From positions 62,001-126,000 of the forward strand of contig OZ251241.1 of assembly GCA_965240325.2 (NCBI GenBank): DNA of 64,000 nucleotides, in the 5' to 3' direction. Made by a program: the position numbers and the translations under genes. This DNA is from Rebecca billardiae RCC1528. Lineage: Eukaryota > Haptophyta. Within the stretch, counting starts at the first letter, position 1; the number at the start of each line of letters is the position of its first letter. Shown here piece by piece: positions 44,711 through 55,500 of this stretch. Under the pieces are notes generated by a model. That model made no database searches. It had not been told where the DNA came from and saw only the letters and a list, made by a program, of their open reading frames with translations.

Positions 44711-45141
44711 CCGCGTGAGCAAGTCTCACACTCTCACTAGTCTGAGGCTGGCCGGTGACCGCGGGCGCGTCGGACCAGCCGCGTCGAGAGTCAGATCAGA
44801 CAGAGTGTTGCACCGTTCTGGCGAGCCGGGGCCGGGGGTCGGCCACTAACGACACTCTCCATGCCTCGGCGGGGCAAGCCAAGCCCGCATGACAGCCCGC
44901 ACGTGCCGGCCACGCCCGCCAAGTGGTGCCGGCACGGGCAAGTCCGCCATTCTTGTGAAGTCAGCCCGCGGCCCCGCGCCGGTTGCGCTCGCTCGGCTGG
45001 CGGCGCTCCGGGCGATCGCTGCTTTGAGCTGCGGATTTGCTCGCTTCCCGTCCTGGGTGTCGTCGCCAGCTGGCGAGCGGCTCCCCTTCGAGTGCTCGTG
45101 GTCGCGCGTGGCGCCGGTTGAGCGCGCAGCGGCTGCGCAGC
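44711..45141. other. Spacer between P450 and Pat1 genes
   Basis: No coding sequence seen; it presumably holds the P450 3' UTR and the Pat1 promoter. Confidence 0.5.
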
Positions 45142-47893
45142 ATGGAGGACGAGATCGACGATGACATGAAGGAGGCGGAGACGGACGAGCGCGACGCGTT
45201 CAATGACGACACCTTCGGCTCCTCGGCCGGCGCCGCCCCCGCCCTCGGCGCGCTCGCCGGCGGCCTGCTCCCGCGGCCGAGCGACGCGGGTGAGGCGGAG
45301 CGGATGCAGCAGTTCCTGCGCGAGCGCGCCGAGCTCGAGCGGCAGCGCGAGGTGGAGCGGCACGCGGCGGCGGCGCCGCACGCGTCCCTGCTCCGTGTCG
45401 CCGGCGTGCCCAGGCTCGGCGTCGACCAGATCCGCCTCCTCCTCTCGCACTTTGGCGAGATGCGCGCCTTCTCGTTGCAGCCGGACCCGAGTGGCAACAA
45501 CACCGACGTGGCGTTCGTGTCGTACGCGGACGCGGAGACGGAGGCGCTCGCGATCGAGCGGCTCGACGGGATGGTCCTCGGCGCGGGCCGCCTCTCCGTC
45601 TCCCACGGCGTGCCCGAGCGGGCCGCGCCGCCCGCGCTGTCGCCGCCGCCCGCGCCGCCCGCTGCGCGTGCGCAGCCGATGCCGGAGGGTGCGCTCGACG
45701 TCTCGACGCTCGAGTCGGCGCTGAGCAGCGTGGCCCTGCCACCCGGGTCGGGCATGCTGCCTGACGGCGTGCTCGACGTGAGCACGCTCGAGTCGTCCCT
45801 CAGCGGCGCGGCCATCGCGCCGCCACAGCAGCAGCCGCAGCAGCCGCCGCAGCAGCAGCCGCAGCAGCAGCAGCAGTGGCAGCAGCCGCAGCCGCAGCCG
45901 CAGCCGCAGCCGCCGCTGTCGGCGCCGCAGCGACCTCCGCCGCCGCAGGCGGACGGGCCGGCGCTCACGTACGCGGAGCGCGTGGCCGGCGGCCCGCTCG
46001 CCCCGCCCGGCCTGCCGCCCCCGCCGCAGCCCGCGGGACCCGAGCCGTCGCTCGCGCAGCAGCTGGGCGAGCGTGCGCGCGCGCTGCTGCTGCGGCTGCA
46101 GCAGATCGGGCTGGAGCGGCAGCGGCACGAGATGGAGGTGGCGCAGCTGCGCGTGCAGCTCTCGGCCGTGCAGGCGCAGCGCGCCAAGCCCGGCCAGCCC
46201 GGCTCGGAGCACGCGCGCCTCGGCCAGATCGAGTCCGCGCTCGTGAACCGCCTCAACTCTGCGAGCGCGTCGGGGCTGGCGCTGCACAGCGGCGCGCTGA
46301 GCGCGCAGAAGGAGCTCGCGGCGGTGCAGGGCGCGATGCGGCAGCAAGGGATGGCGCCGGCGCACGCCGCGCCGCCGCCGCCGCCCGGCGCCGCGCCGAC
46401 CCCGCAGGGCCCGCCGCCGCCCGCCCGCCCGCAGCTGCAGCCGGTGATCGGGCCTTACGGCCCCAACGGGCTGCCCTACTGGGCGGCCCTGCTGCCCAAC
46501 ATGCCGCCCCTGCCGCCGCACGTGCGCGTGGGCAAGCACATGACGCTCGCCGAGCTCGAGGTCGTCGTGCGGTGCGCGCGCGCGCGCCGCGTGCCGCGCG
46601 CCGCGCCGTCCCGCGCCTCACGCCGTGCCCCTTGCCCCCTCCCTCTGTGCCCGCTCTGCGCGCGTGCCCTGCGCGCGCAGGCAGCAGCACGCGCAGGTGG
46701 CGGTGTCTGATGTGCTGCAGGACGACTTCTACGCATTCATGAAGCACGCCAAGGCGCAGGGCGTGCAGCTGCGCGCGCCGAGCGCCGAGGCGCGCGCCGC
46801 CGCCGACGCGAAGGGCGCCGCCCCCGTCCCGGTCCCCTCGGCCGTGCTCGTGCACCTCGAGCGGCGCAAGCAGCAGCAGCAGCAGCACGGCGGCGGCGGC
46901 GGCGGCGGCGGCACGGGCCCTCAGGGCGGGCGGCTCGTCGACTTCTCGGCATCGCTCGGGCAGGGCGTGATGAAGGTGCACGCCGACCCCGGGCTCAAGC
47001 TGCGCACGCCGCGCCCGCTCATCTCCATCCCGCACGCCGCGCCCGAGTCCGGCGCTGCCGACGAGAAGGACGAGGAGGGCATGAGCGGGCGCGAGCGCTC
47101 GGCCGCCTCTGCACTCTCGTGGGCCGTGCGCGCGACTGTCGACCGCGCGCGCGGGCTGCTCGTCGAGATGGCGATCTCGCGCCTCACCGCGGCGAAGCGC
47201 TCGGGCGGCAAGGGCGGCGGCGGCAAGGCGGCCGTGGCCGCGGAGCCCGGCGCCGAGTACGCCGCGCAGCTCGCGCAGCTCACCGCGCTGCTCACCGCCG
47301 CCGTCGCGGCCGCGCCCGCAGCCGGCGCGGCCGCGACGCCCGCGGACGCGCTGCTGCTGGTCGTGGGCAGCGCCAAGGGGCGGCGCGTGGTGGCGGACGC
47401 GCTCGCGCACTGCGCCGTGCGCGGCGGGCGCGGCGCGAACGCCACCGCCATCGCCGCCGCCGCGGACGAGCTCACGGGCCGCGCGGCGCTCGCGCTCGCG
47501 CGCGTGCTCCCGCAGTACGTCGCAGACAGGCGCGCGCCCACGGGCAAGGCGGCGCGGCGCGCGGCGGCGGCGCACGCGGCGGCGGAGCAGGCCAAGGCGG
47601 CGCAGTGGACGGAGCTGGGCGCGGCGCTGCAGGCGGCCATCATGGCGGCGCGCGCGCCGGCGGCGCCGGCCGCGGCGGCGCCTCTGGCCGAGGCCGCGGC
47701 CGCGCTCGCGGCCGTGCCCGAGGCCGTGCTCGCGGAGGCGGCAGGGCACACCGAGCTCAACGGCGCGCTCGCAGCGCTGGCGCGCGCGGGGCAGGAGGGC
47801 CCGGCGCTGGATGCGGAGACGGCCGCTCGGCTGGAGAGCGTGCTGCAGCTCATGGTCACCGCGCTCGCAGGCGCGCCGTCGGACGAGGCCTGA
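45142..47893 (+). CDS. PATL1: Pat1-family mRNA decapping activator with an N-terminal RRM, 2 exons, 880 aa
   Basis: Scaffold linking the Lsm1-7 ring, the Dhh1/DDX6 helicase and decapping enzyme in P-bodies. Exons: 45142-46571 and 46681-47893. The N-terminus has the acidic Pat1 motif DAFNDDTFG (residues 18-26). Residues ~82-155 form an RRM-like domain (RNP2 LLRVAGVP, RNP1 TDVAFVSYA, ending GAGRLSVSHG), not usual in Pat1. A Pro/Gln-rich region holds a duplicated motif (GALDVSTLESALSS and GVLDVSTLESSLSG). The mid-domain PAT1 block crosses the intron: KHMTLAELEVVVR|QQHAQ then SDVLQDDFYAFMKHAK. The C-terminal ~350 residues are Ala/Leu-rich helices in the position of the Lsm-binding superhelix. Family identity rests on the N-terminal motif and the DDFY block. 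Confidence 0.87.
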
Positions 47894-48494
47894 GGCGCCG
47901 GGACACGGGACCAGAGCAGCGGCAGGGTGGGCACGCCGCCGCTGACAGCCTTCCGTTCACGTTGGCTACTCATCCTGCCTCAGCGCCGCGCGCCGAGACG
48001 GCGGAGCCACGCGGCACGCCCGCGCGCGCAGCCGGTAGAAGTATAAGAGACGAACGATATGACTAGTCGTCGTGACCAAGTCGTGTTCGTAAGTAACAGC
48101 ATGCATGATGCGCATATCATAGCAGCAGTAGTCATATACTGCGCACCGATTACCCGGCGCCCAGCGGATTACCGTACCGCCGGAAGCCTCGACCTCGTCA
48201 GGCCGCCTGACCCAGGTTATATTAGGAATTCATCCAGCTCCATCAAGTCCAAGCCTTCCAAGGCCCGTCCCCGAGCCCGGGCCCCGGCCTTGCAGTTGCA
48301 AGCAGCCCGGCACCAGCGCAGGCGGCGTGGCCGGCTTGCAGCAGCGGTTGCGCTCGCCGCACAGGCCTGATGAGACCTCGGCATCCCCCTGTTGACGTCG
48401 TTCACTCTCGCCGCCGCCTCGGCCCTACGCAGCCGACGGGCGCGCCGCCCAGTGCGCGAGCAAGCACGCCGCTGCCCCCGCGCGCGCCGAGCGC
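47894..48494. other. Convergent intergenic spacer
   Basis: Between the 3' ends of the Pat1 and TM9SF genes; presumably the two 3' UTRs. Nothing else seen. Confidence 0.6.
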
Positions 48495-50858
48495 TCAGTC
48501 GACCTTCACGGCCGAGTAGATGGTCCACACGAACTGCCACGACGAGTAGAAGCCGACCGTGCCCGTGATCAGGAAGAAGACGACGGCCGCGATCCCCATG
48601 TACCCGAAGTAGATCATCGTGGTCACGGGGTTTGTGATCTCGAGCTGTGTGTAGAAGTACATGATCGAGTACGCGAAGAGGTACAGCCCCTGCGCGCGCG
48701 GACGGAGCGCCGCGCAGCGGGTCGCCGCGCGCGCGCGCCACGCGTCGGCACCGCGGTCGGCGCGCGGCCGCGCGCGCAGTGCGCCGAGCGCGCACCGAGG
48801 AGCCTGCGGTGAGGAAGGCGCGCCACCACCAGTGGTAGTCCTCGTTGCACAGCTGGAAGTAGCACAGCACGATCGAGATCTCGGAGCACGTGATCACGAG
48901 GATGAGCAGCACGATCATCAGGAAGCCGAACACGTAGTAGAAGCGCTGCAGCCTGCACGCGCGCGCGCCGACGAGGCCGGGGCTCGGCGCGGGCTCGGCG
49001 CGCGCGCACGGCGCGCGGCGCGCGCGCAGCGCGGGCGTGCGGCGGTGCGGCGCCCCTCGGCCGGCCGCTGCGCGCGCGGGTGTGCGCACCAGATGGACGT
49101 CATGATGAAGAAGAGCTCGATGAAGATCGCGCCGAACGGCAGGATCCCGCCCATCAGGATGTTGAACGCGCCCTGCATGTACCACGCCTGCGCCGGGATC
49201 TGGCGCGGGATCTCGTTGGTGCGCACCGGCGTGTCGCCCAGCTTGGCCTTGTACCCGAAGAAGGCGCCGAGGAAGACGAGTGGCACGGAGATGCCGAACC
49301 ACATGGCGAGCAGCGCGACCATCGTGCCGAAGGGCAGCGCGGCGGACGAGCCCTTCCCCCACATGAAGAAGTTGAGGCAGAAGATGAGCGCGAAGACCAC
49401 GCCTGGATAGAAGAGCGCGGTCGCCAGCGTGCACTTCTGCCACTCCGAGCCCTTGAGGCACTTGTACAGGTACGCCGAGTGGTACCCCGCGGGGATGCCC
49501 ATCAGCACGTACAGCAGCACGGTGGCCGTGAGCAGCCCGCCGCGGTTCGCGGGCGAGAGGAAGCCGAGCATCGCGCACAGGATGCTGATGAACGCCATCA
49601 GGAAGAGCTGCACGCCCGTGCCCGCGGACGAGGCGAGCAGCAGCGGCATCGGCGGCGGGCGGAACACGTCGCCGTGCACCAGCTTCCACCCCGACTCCTC
49701 CTGCAGGTCCTCCTTGTCCGCCTCGTTGTACCTGCAAAGGGGCGGCGGCGGCGGGCGAGGCGCGGGGCGGGGGCGGGCCACGCACGGCGTGGGCCGCCGG
49801 CCGGCCGCCCACGGCGGCGCCCACGGCGGCGCGCGCGTGCGCGTGCGCGTGCGCGTGCGCAGCGTGCGCAGCGTGCGCAGCGTGCGCAGCGTGCGCAGCG
49901 TGCGCAGCGTGCGCAGCGTGCGCAGCGTGCCCCACCTGCTGAGGTCGCGCCGCAGCGTGCGCATCATGATCATCGCGACGATGCCGGTGAGCAGCAGCAC
50001 GATGGCGAGCGAGTTGATGATGGAGAACCAGTGCACCTGGTCGTCGCCCATGTACAGGTACAGGTCCCACCTGCTCGCCCACCGGATCTCCGAGTGCTCC
50101 CACTTGACGTCGTACGTGAAGAGCACCTCGCCGCCGCCCTCGACCGGCTGCGGCGCCAGGTCGGGCCCGACCGGCACGGTGGCCAGGCTGAGCTTGGTGA
50201 GGTCGGGCGTGAACTCGCCCTTGTACGAGTGCTTCACCGAGAGCGGCTCCACCTCAAACCCCACGATGCGCGAGCCCGTGAAGCTCTCGTCCTTGTGGAA
50301 CTTGATCACGAACCGCAGGTGGTTGTGGATGTACGCCACGTCCGCCTTCGCGCGCCCGTCGCCGCCGCCGCCCGCGCCCTTCGCCGCGGCGCCGACGAAG
50401 CCGAGGGCGTAGCCGCGGTCGTACATCGTCACCACCTCGCCGTTCGCCATCTCGCGGTACATCTTCGTCGCGGCCGGCAGGTTGTCCATGATGAAGTGCA
50501 CGCGGTACTCCTCGCGGATCTTGTCCGCAAACTTCTTCGCCTCGGCGTCGGAGAGGAGCTTGCGGCACAGCAGCTTGAACTGCGACTCGCCCATGCGGAT
50601 GTCGTACGCCGAGTTCTTGATCACCGAGCCGTGCAGCACCTCGCCCAGGTTCTCCGCCGCGTTGGTGACCTCGGTGGGCTGGCAGAAGGGCAGCGAGTAG
50701 TAGTCGTACGGCAGCTGCGTCTTGGTGGACGAGAGCTTGTTCACCTTGATGTCGACGCGATCGCCGTCCTCAAACTCCTTTGGCGCGACGCCTGGCAGGT
50801 AGAACCCGCGCGCGACGGGCAACAGCGCCGCGCACACCGCGAGAAGTCGCGGCGCCAT
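48495..50858 (-). CDS. Transmembrane 9 superfamily (TM9SF/EMP70) protein, 4 exons, 638 aa
   Basis: Nine-helix protein of Golgi/endosomes that sorts membrane cargo. Exons: 50858-49936, 49731-49090, 48952-48796, 48689-48495. Signal peptide [19 protein letters not shown] is followed by [20 protein letters not shown], a family hallmark. The lumenal domain has [30 protein letters not shown] and YALGFVG. The first helix is [20 protein letters not shown], then [20 protein letters not shown] and VHGDVFRPP. The eight-helix block runs from [20 protein letters not shown] through [18 protein letters not shown] to SAVKVD. The C-terminal Lys-x-Asp is the COPI-binding Golgi retention signal. Length is standard. 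Closest in style to the TM9SF2/4 group. Starts 170 bp from COX11. Confidence 0.96.
49838..49929. repeat. Tandem repeats in TM9SF intron 1
   Basis: A (gcgtgc)n stretch passes into about 7-8 copies of the 9-mer agcgtgcgc, ending next to the splice donor (intron 49732-49935). It would be open if read through. Confidence 0.9.
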
Positions 50859-51028
50859 CGGCCCGTTGGAAGAGCGGCGCCGCCACCGTGGCCAAAGCAA
50901 GTCTCGTCGCGGCCTTTTCTTGGACGGCGTCTTTTCGACTTTCTTCCGCTGCAGTCGTTTTTCCGCGCAGAGCGTTCGGCCGGGCGGACGGCCCCGCACG
51001 CGTCTTCTGCGCTGCGCACACTGGCAGC
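50859..51028. promoter_or_regulatory. Divergent intergenic promoter region, TM9SF / COX11
   Basis: The shortest of the four head-to-head spacers, 170 bp between start codons. It is pyrimidine-rich on the plus strand (tttcttggacggcgtctttt). No specific site identified. Confidence 0.5.
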
Positions 51029-52007
51029 ATGGCGGCGCTCTCGCGAATATTCACCGCGCGCGCGACGGCTCGGACGGCCTGGCGGCCGGCCGCGCACGCG
51101 ACTGGCGCCCCCACGCGGCGATGGTTGACAGCACGCGCCGAGTCCGGCGGCTCGGGTGGCGAAGGGCGCAAGTGGGACAACGAGACGGTGGGCGCGGCGA
51201 TGGGCGGCGTCGCGATCGTCGCGCTCGGCATGTCGTATGCGGCCGTGCCGCTGTACCGCATGTTCTGCCAGGCGACGGGGTACGGCGGCACGGTGAAGGA
51301 CGGCGGGCCGAACGAGCGCGGTGGCCGCGTCGGCGCGCGCTACGGCCACCTGCCGGAGGACCCGAGCCAGCTCGCGCGCAACCGGCCGATCAAGGTGACC
51401 TTCAACACAGACATGGCCGCCAACCTGCCGTGGAAGTTCAAGCCCGCGCAGAGCCACGTCACGCTGCTCGCGGGCGAGACGAGCCTGTGCTTCTTCCGCG
51501 TAACGAACAACTCGGACGAGCCCATCGTGGGCGTCGCCACGTACAACATCACCCCCATGCGCGCCGGGCAGTACTTCAACAAGGTGCGCGCGCGCTCCGC
51601 ACGGCGTGCGCACACACGCGCGCGCGCTGATCCGCCGCCGAGCGCGCGCGGCTCCGCCCTCGCACGCGCACGCCTGCCTGCAGGTCCAGTGCTTCTGCTT
51701 CGACCAGCAGCGCCTGCTGCCGCACGAGACCGTCGACATGCCCGTCTTCTTCTACATCGACCCCGAGTTCCTCGAGGACCCGAACATGGCGGGCATCCGC
51801 ACGCTCACGCTCTCGTACACCTTCTTCCGCGCGGACCGCGAGCAGAAGGCGCTGCCGGAGTACCTGCAGGGGATGGAGCCCGGCGCGAAGCTGCATGGGG
51901 GCACGGCGGCGGCGCCAGCCGGCCCCGCTGCTGTCGCCAGCGCCGCCGCCAGCGGTGGGGCCGTGGCGGTGGCACCTGCCGCCCAATCGTCGGCCGCGGC
52001 ATCGTGA
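51029..52007 (+). CDS. COX11: Cytochrome c oxidase assembly protein COX11, 2 exons, 292 aa
   Basis: Inner-membrane copper chaperone that inserts CuB into COX1. Exons: 51029-51583 and 51684-52007, phase 0. The N-terminus is an Arg/Ala-rich mitochondrial presequence. One transmembrane helix (AAMGGVAIVALGMSYAAVPL) is followed by YRMFCQATGYGGT. The intermembrane-space domain has the copper ligands in QCFCFDQQRLLPHETVDMPV, right after the splice junction (FNK|VQCFCF), plus FFYIDPEF and IRTLTLSYTFF. The C-terminal ~40 residues are an Ala-rich extension not typical of the family. Paired head-to-head with TM9SF. Confidence 0.96.
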
Positions 52008-52530
52008 ATTGTCCGCGGTCCGACACCGTTGATTACCCGCGGTCCGTGCGCGTCATCATAGTATAGTGGCGGCGTACTCATATATACGACAGTGCATGCA
52101 TACGACGACGACTACGACTGTATATACGCCACATACGGCATCCATCGGCGCGCTGATGCGTGCGCAGTCGTCATATGCTGCTGTGATATATATATGGCGC
52201 GTCTGACTCTGCTCCCCGCGCGGGCCCCGGGCCCGGGCGCCGCCGGCGGCGCGGCGGGGATCAGCCGCCGACGCCGCGCGCGCGGACTCTCGGGCCGACG
52301 AATGGCCGCGGGCGATGCCAGTACGTACGACGGACCCGCCCGACCCGGGCCGGCGGCGACACCGACACGGTGAACCGGCACATCCGATCACCGTCGGCTG
52401 AGTCGTCGCTCATCGCTGCGTGGTCTGACTTGACTGATGCTGCCGCCGATCGTCCACAACGTCAGCGCCGCCGGACGTCATCTGCTTGGCGAGACGATGG
52501 CGATGCTGACGATGACCCCGCGACGAGGAC
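52008..52530. other. Convergent intergenic spacer, lower GC
   Basis: Between the COX11 stop and the filamin-repeat gene stop on the other strand. Nothing recognised apart from AT-rich patches at 52060-52200. Confidence 0.6.
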
Positions 52531-55500
52531 TCAGCGGAGCTCGCGCGTGAGCGGCAGGGAGCGCGCTGCCGCCGCGGCCGACGGCGAGCCCAGCAGCGCC
52601 ACGTGCGTGTGATGCTGCTGCGCCGTGGCGTGCGGTGAGGCCGAGAGCGCGCCCGCGCCCCGATCCGCCGAGTGTGGCCCGGGCACGCCGGCTGCGCGCC
52701 CACCGCCGGCAGGGCCGAGCAGCGCGCTCGCCGACGTCGTGCGCGCGAGGGCGCCACTCGCCGAGACGGGCCTCGAGCGCGCGCCCGGCCCCGGCCACGC
52801 ACCTCGGGCGCCAGCAGCCGCGCCGCCCGACGCCCGCCAGCCGCTGCCGTTGGCGCCCGCGGCGGCGGCGGCGGCGGCGTGCGCGTGCGCGGAGGCGACC
52901 CAGCCCGAGGTGTCGGCGCGCGCGCGCCCGCCGATGGCCGTCGCCGTGCTCAGGCTGTTGCTGCGCGCCCGCACCGACGCGGGCGGGGCGGCAGCGCTCT
53001 GCTGCGCGAACGCGCCGCCGGCCTCGGGCTCCCGCACCCACGGGGCGGCGCCGCGCGGCTGCGCGGTGGGCGGGCGGGCGGGGCGGGCGGCGCCGGCGCC
53101 GCCCCGAGCGGCCGCGCGCGAGGCGGCGGTGGCGGCGCCGGCGGTGGCGGGGCGCGGCGGCGCGTGCGCCCCGTCCGAGTGCTGCGCCTGCTGGCGGCCA
53201 TGGCCGGGGCCGGGGCCCGCGCCGCCCGCCGTGTTGGACGCGCCCGCGCCCGCGCCCGCCGGCGGCGTCTTGTGCGGCCGCAGCGCCAGCGAGGGCGGCG
53301 CGCCCTGCGACGGGTCGCCCAGCAGCGCGGCTGCACGCACGGCCGGCGCCTCGCCCCACGCCGAGCGGGTGGGCTCATGCGCCGCCACCGACGAGGGCCA
53401 GAGCGCGCCCGAGCTGCACCCGCCCGCACCCGCACCCGCACCCGCTGCCACGCTCGCACACGCGCCGACCAGCCCCGTGCCCTCGGCGCGCGCCGGGGCG
53501 GCGGCGGCTGCGGCGGCTGCGGCGGCGGCGGCGGAGGCCGCGCTTGGGCCGCCGCCCACGCTTGCTGCGCGCGTCGTGCGCGCCACGCGCGTGCCCGCCG
53601 CCGCGGTGCGCGCGGAGCTTGCAGCCGCCGCAACGGCCGCGCCCGCGCGCTCGGTGGCGCGGCTCAGCCCGGCGTCCGAGGCCACGGCGCCCGGCCGAGC
53701 CGCGAGCCGCGGAGGGCACGCGCCGATGGCCGCGGCCGCAGCGACGACCGCCGCGCGCGGCTGCTGCTGCGGGGTCTCGGGCTCGGCCGAGCCCGCGCGC
53801 GCCTCGCGAGCCGGGGCGGCGCTGCCGGGCGGGGCGGACACCGGCGGGGTCGGCTTGGTGTGCGCGGCCTCGCCGGCTGCCGCCGACGCCTGGCGTGGCG
53901 GCGGGGCATCTGCCGCCGCCGCCGCCGTGTCGGGCTCGGGCGCCGCTGCGGCTGGCGCCGCCGCGTCGGCGTCGGCTGCCGCGGCCGCGGCTCCGCCCAC
54001 GTCTGCGCGCGCCGAGGGCGGTGCGGGCGCGCTGCCGAGAGCACAGGCGGCCGTGGGCGGCACCGCTGGAGGCACCGCGCTGGCTGCCGCCGCCGCCTCT
54101 GCGTCTGCCTCTGCGTCTGCCTCCGCCTCCGCAGCCGCCGCCGCCGCCTGCGCGGCCGCCTGCGCCTCCGCCTCTTCGCCCTTCGCCCGCCTTCGCTCCA
54201 GCAGCGGGCTCGGGCTCTCCACCGGGGCAGCCTGCACCGGGGCCGTGCGCGCCCGTGCGTGCTCAGCCGGCGCGGCAGGGCCGCTGCTGCGTGCGCCCTC
54301 CGCTGAGGCGGCCCCGCCCTCCGCCCCGCTCTCCGCCCCACCTGCCTCCACACCACCGCCCGCCTCCTCCGCCTCCGCCGCCGCCGCCTCCTCCTCCTCC
54401 GGCTCAGACAGCTCCACCGCCGCATCCGCGCCGCCCGCCGCGTCGCCCTCCGCCGCCGCCCACGCGTCGCCCGCCGCGCCGCCGCCCGTCCCGTCAGCCG
54501 CAGCGCGGGGCACGCGCGCGTGCACGCGCTGCCTCCGCTTGCGCGCACCCGACGCGGCGCGCGCGCGCCACGCGTGCGCGGCAGCGCCAACGCCGCCACC
54601 TGCCTCCTCCTCCGCGCCGCGCGCCGCCGCGAGCGCGGCCGCGCTCGCGGCGCGCGCGCGCGCCGCCGTGGCCGCCGCCGCGTCTGCGCTGCCGCGGCGC
54701 GCGGCGGCGGCCGTGCGCGGCCGGTGCGGCGGCGCGTCGTGCGCGCCGCCGGGCGGGTGCGTCGGCGCGCGCTGCTGCGCCGTCGCCGGCCGCGCGCGCG
54801 CGGCGCCCATTGTCTTGGCGCGCGCGAGCGGCCGCGGCGCGGGCGGCGCGGGCGGCGGCGCGGCCGCGCCGCCCGCGCCGCCCTCGCTGTGCGCGCGCGC
54901 CACCGCCGGCTGCGCGCGCTCCGAGGGCGGCGCGCCAAACGAGGCCGCGGCCGCCCTCGCCACCACCTTGAAGGGCGAGCGGTGGATGTGCTCGCCCGCG
55001 CACGTGACGGCCAGCACGTACTCGCCCGCGCTGCCCGCGAGCGTGTAGCTGCGCAGCACCGCCCGAGCGCGCGGCGCGCGGCGCGGCGGCGCGGGCGTGC
55101 GTGAGGGCGTCGCAGCGCGCGCGCGCCGTGCGCGCAGTGTGCACATGCACACGCACCCACGCGGCGCACACGCGCACACACACGCGCACACGCGCACACG
55201 CACCGGACGGTGTACCGGCCGCCCCCCTCCGCCGTCACCGTGCCGTCCACCGTGCCCGGCCCCGCCGAGAGCGTCAGCCTGAACGGCGCGTCCCGGACTG
55301 CCGAGCGCGGCAGCAGCTTCGAGTCGCGCGCTGCGCGCGCACGCGCACGCACGCGCGCCGCGGCGACAGCGCGCGCCGAGGGCGGCGGCGGGGCGTGAGC
55401 GCGGCGCCGGGCGCGGCGCGCGCGCCGAGGCGCGTGGTGGCGCGGCGCTGACGCGGTGCGCGTTGCGCGGTGCGCGCACCGCTGATCACGAAGTGCGTCT

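Noticed and set aside
49732-49935. Thr-Leu-Arg repeat domain in the TM9SF protein
   Set aside because: It is a 9-bp tandem repeat inside an intron; splicing joins LSR to YNEADKED as in all TM9SF proteins.
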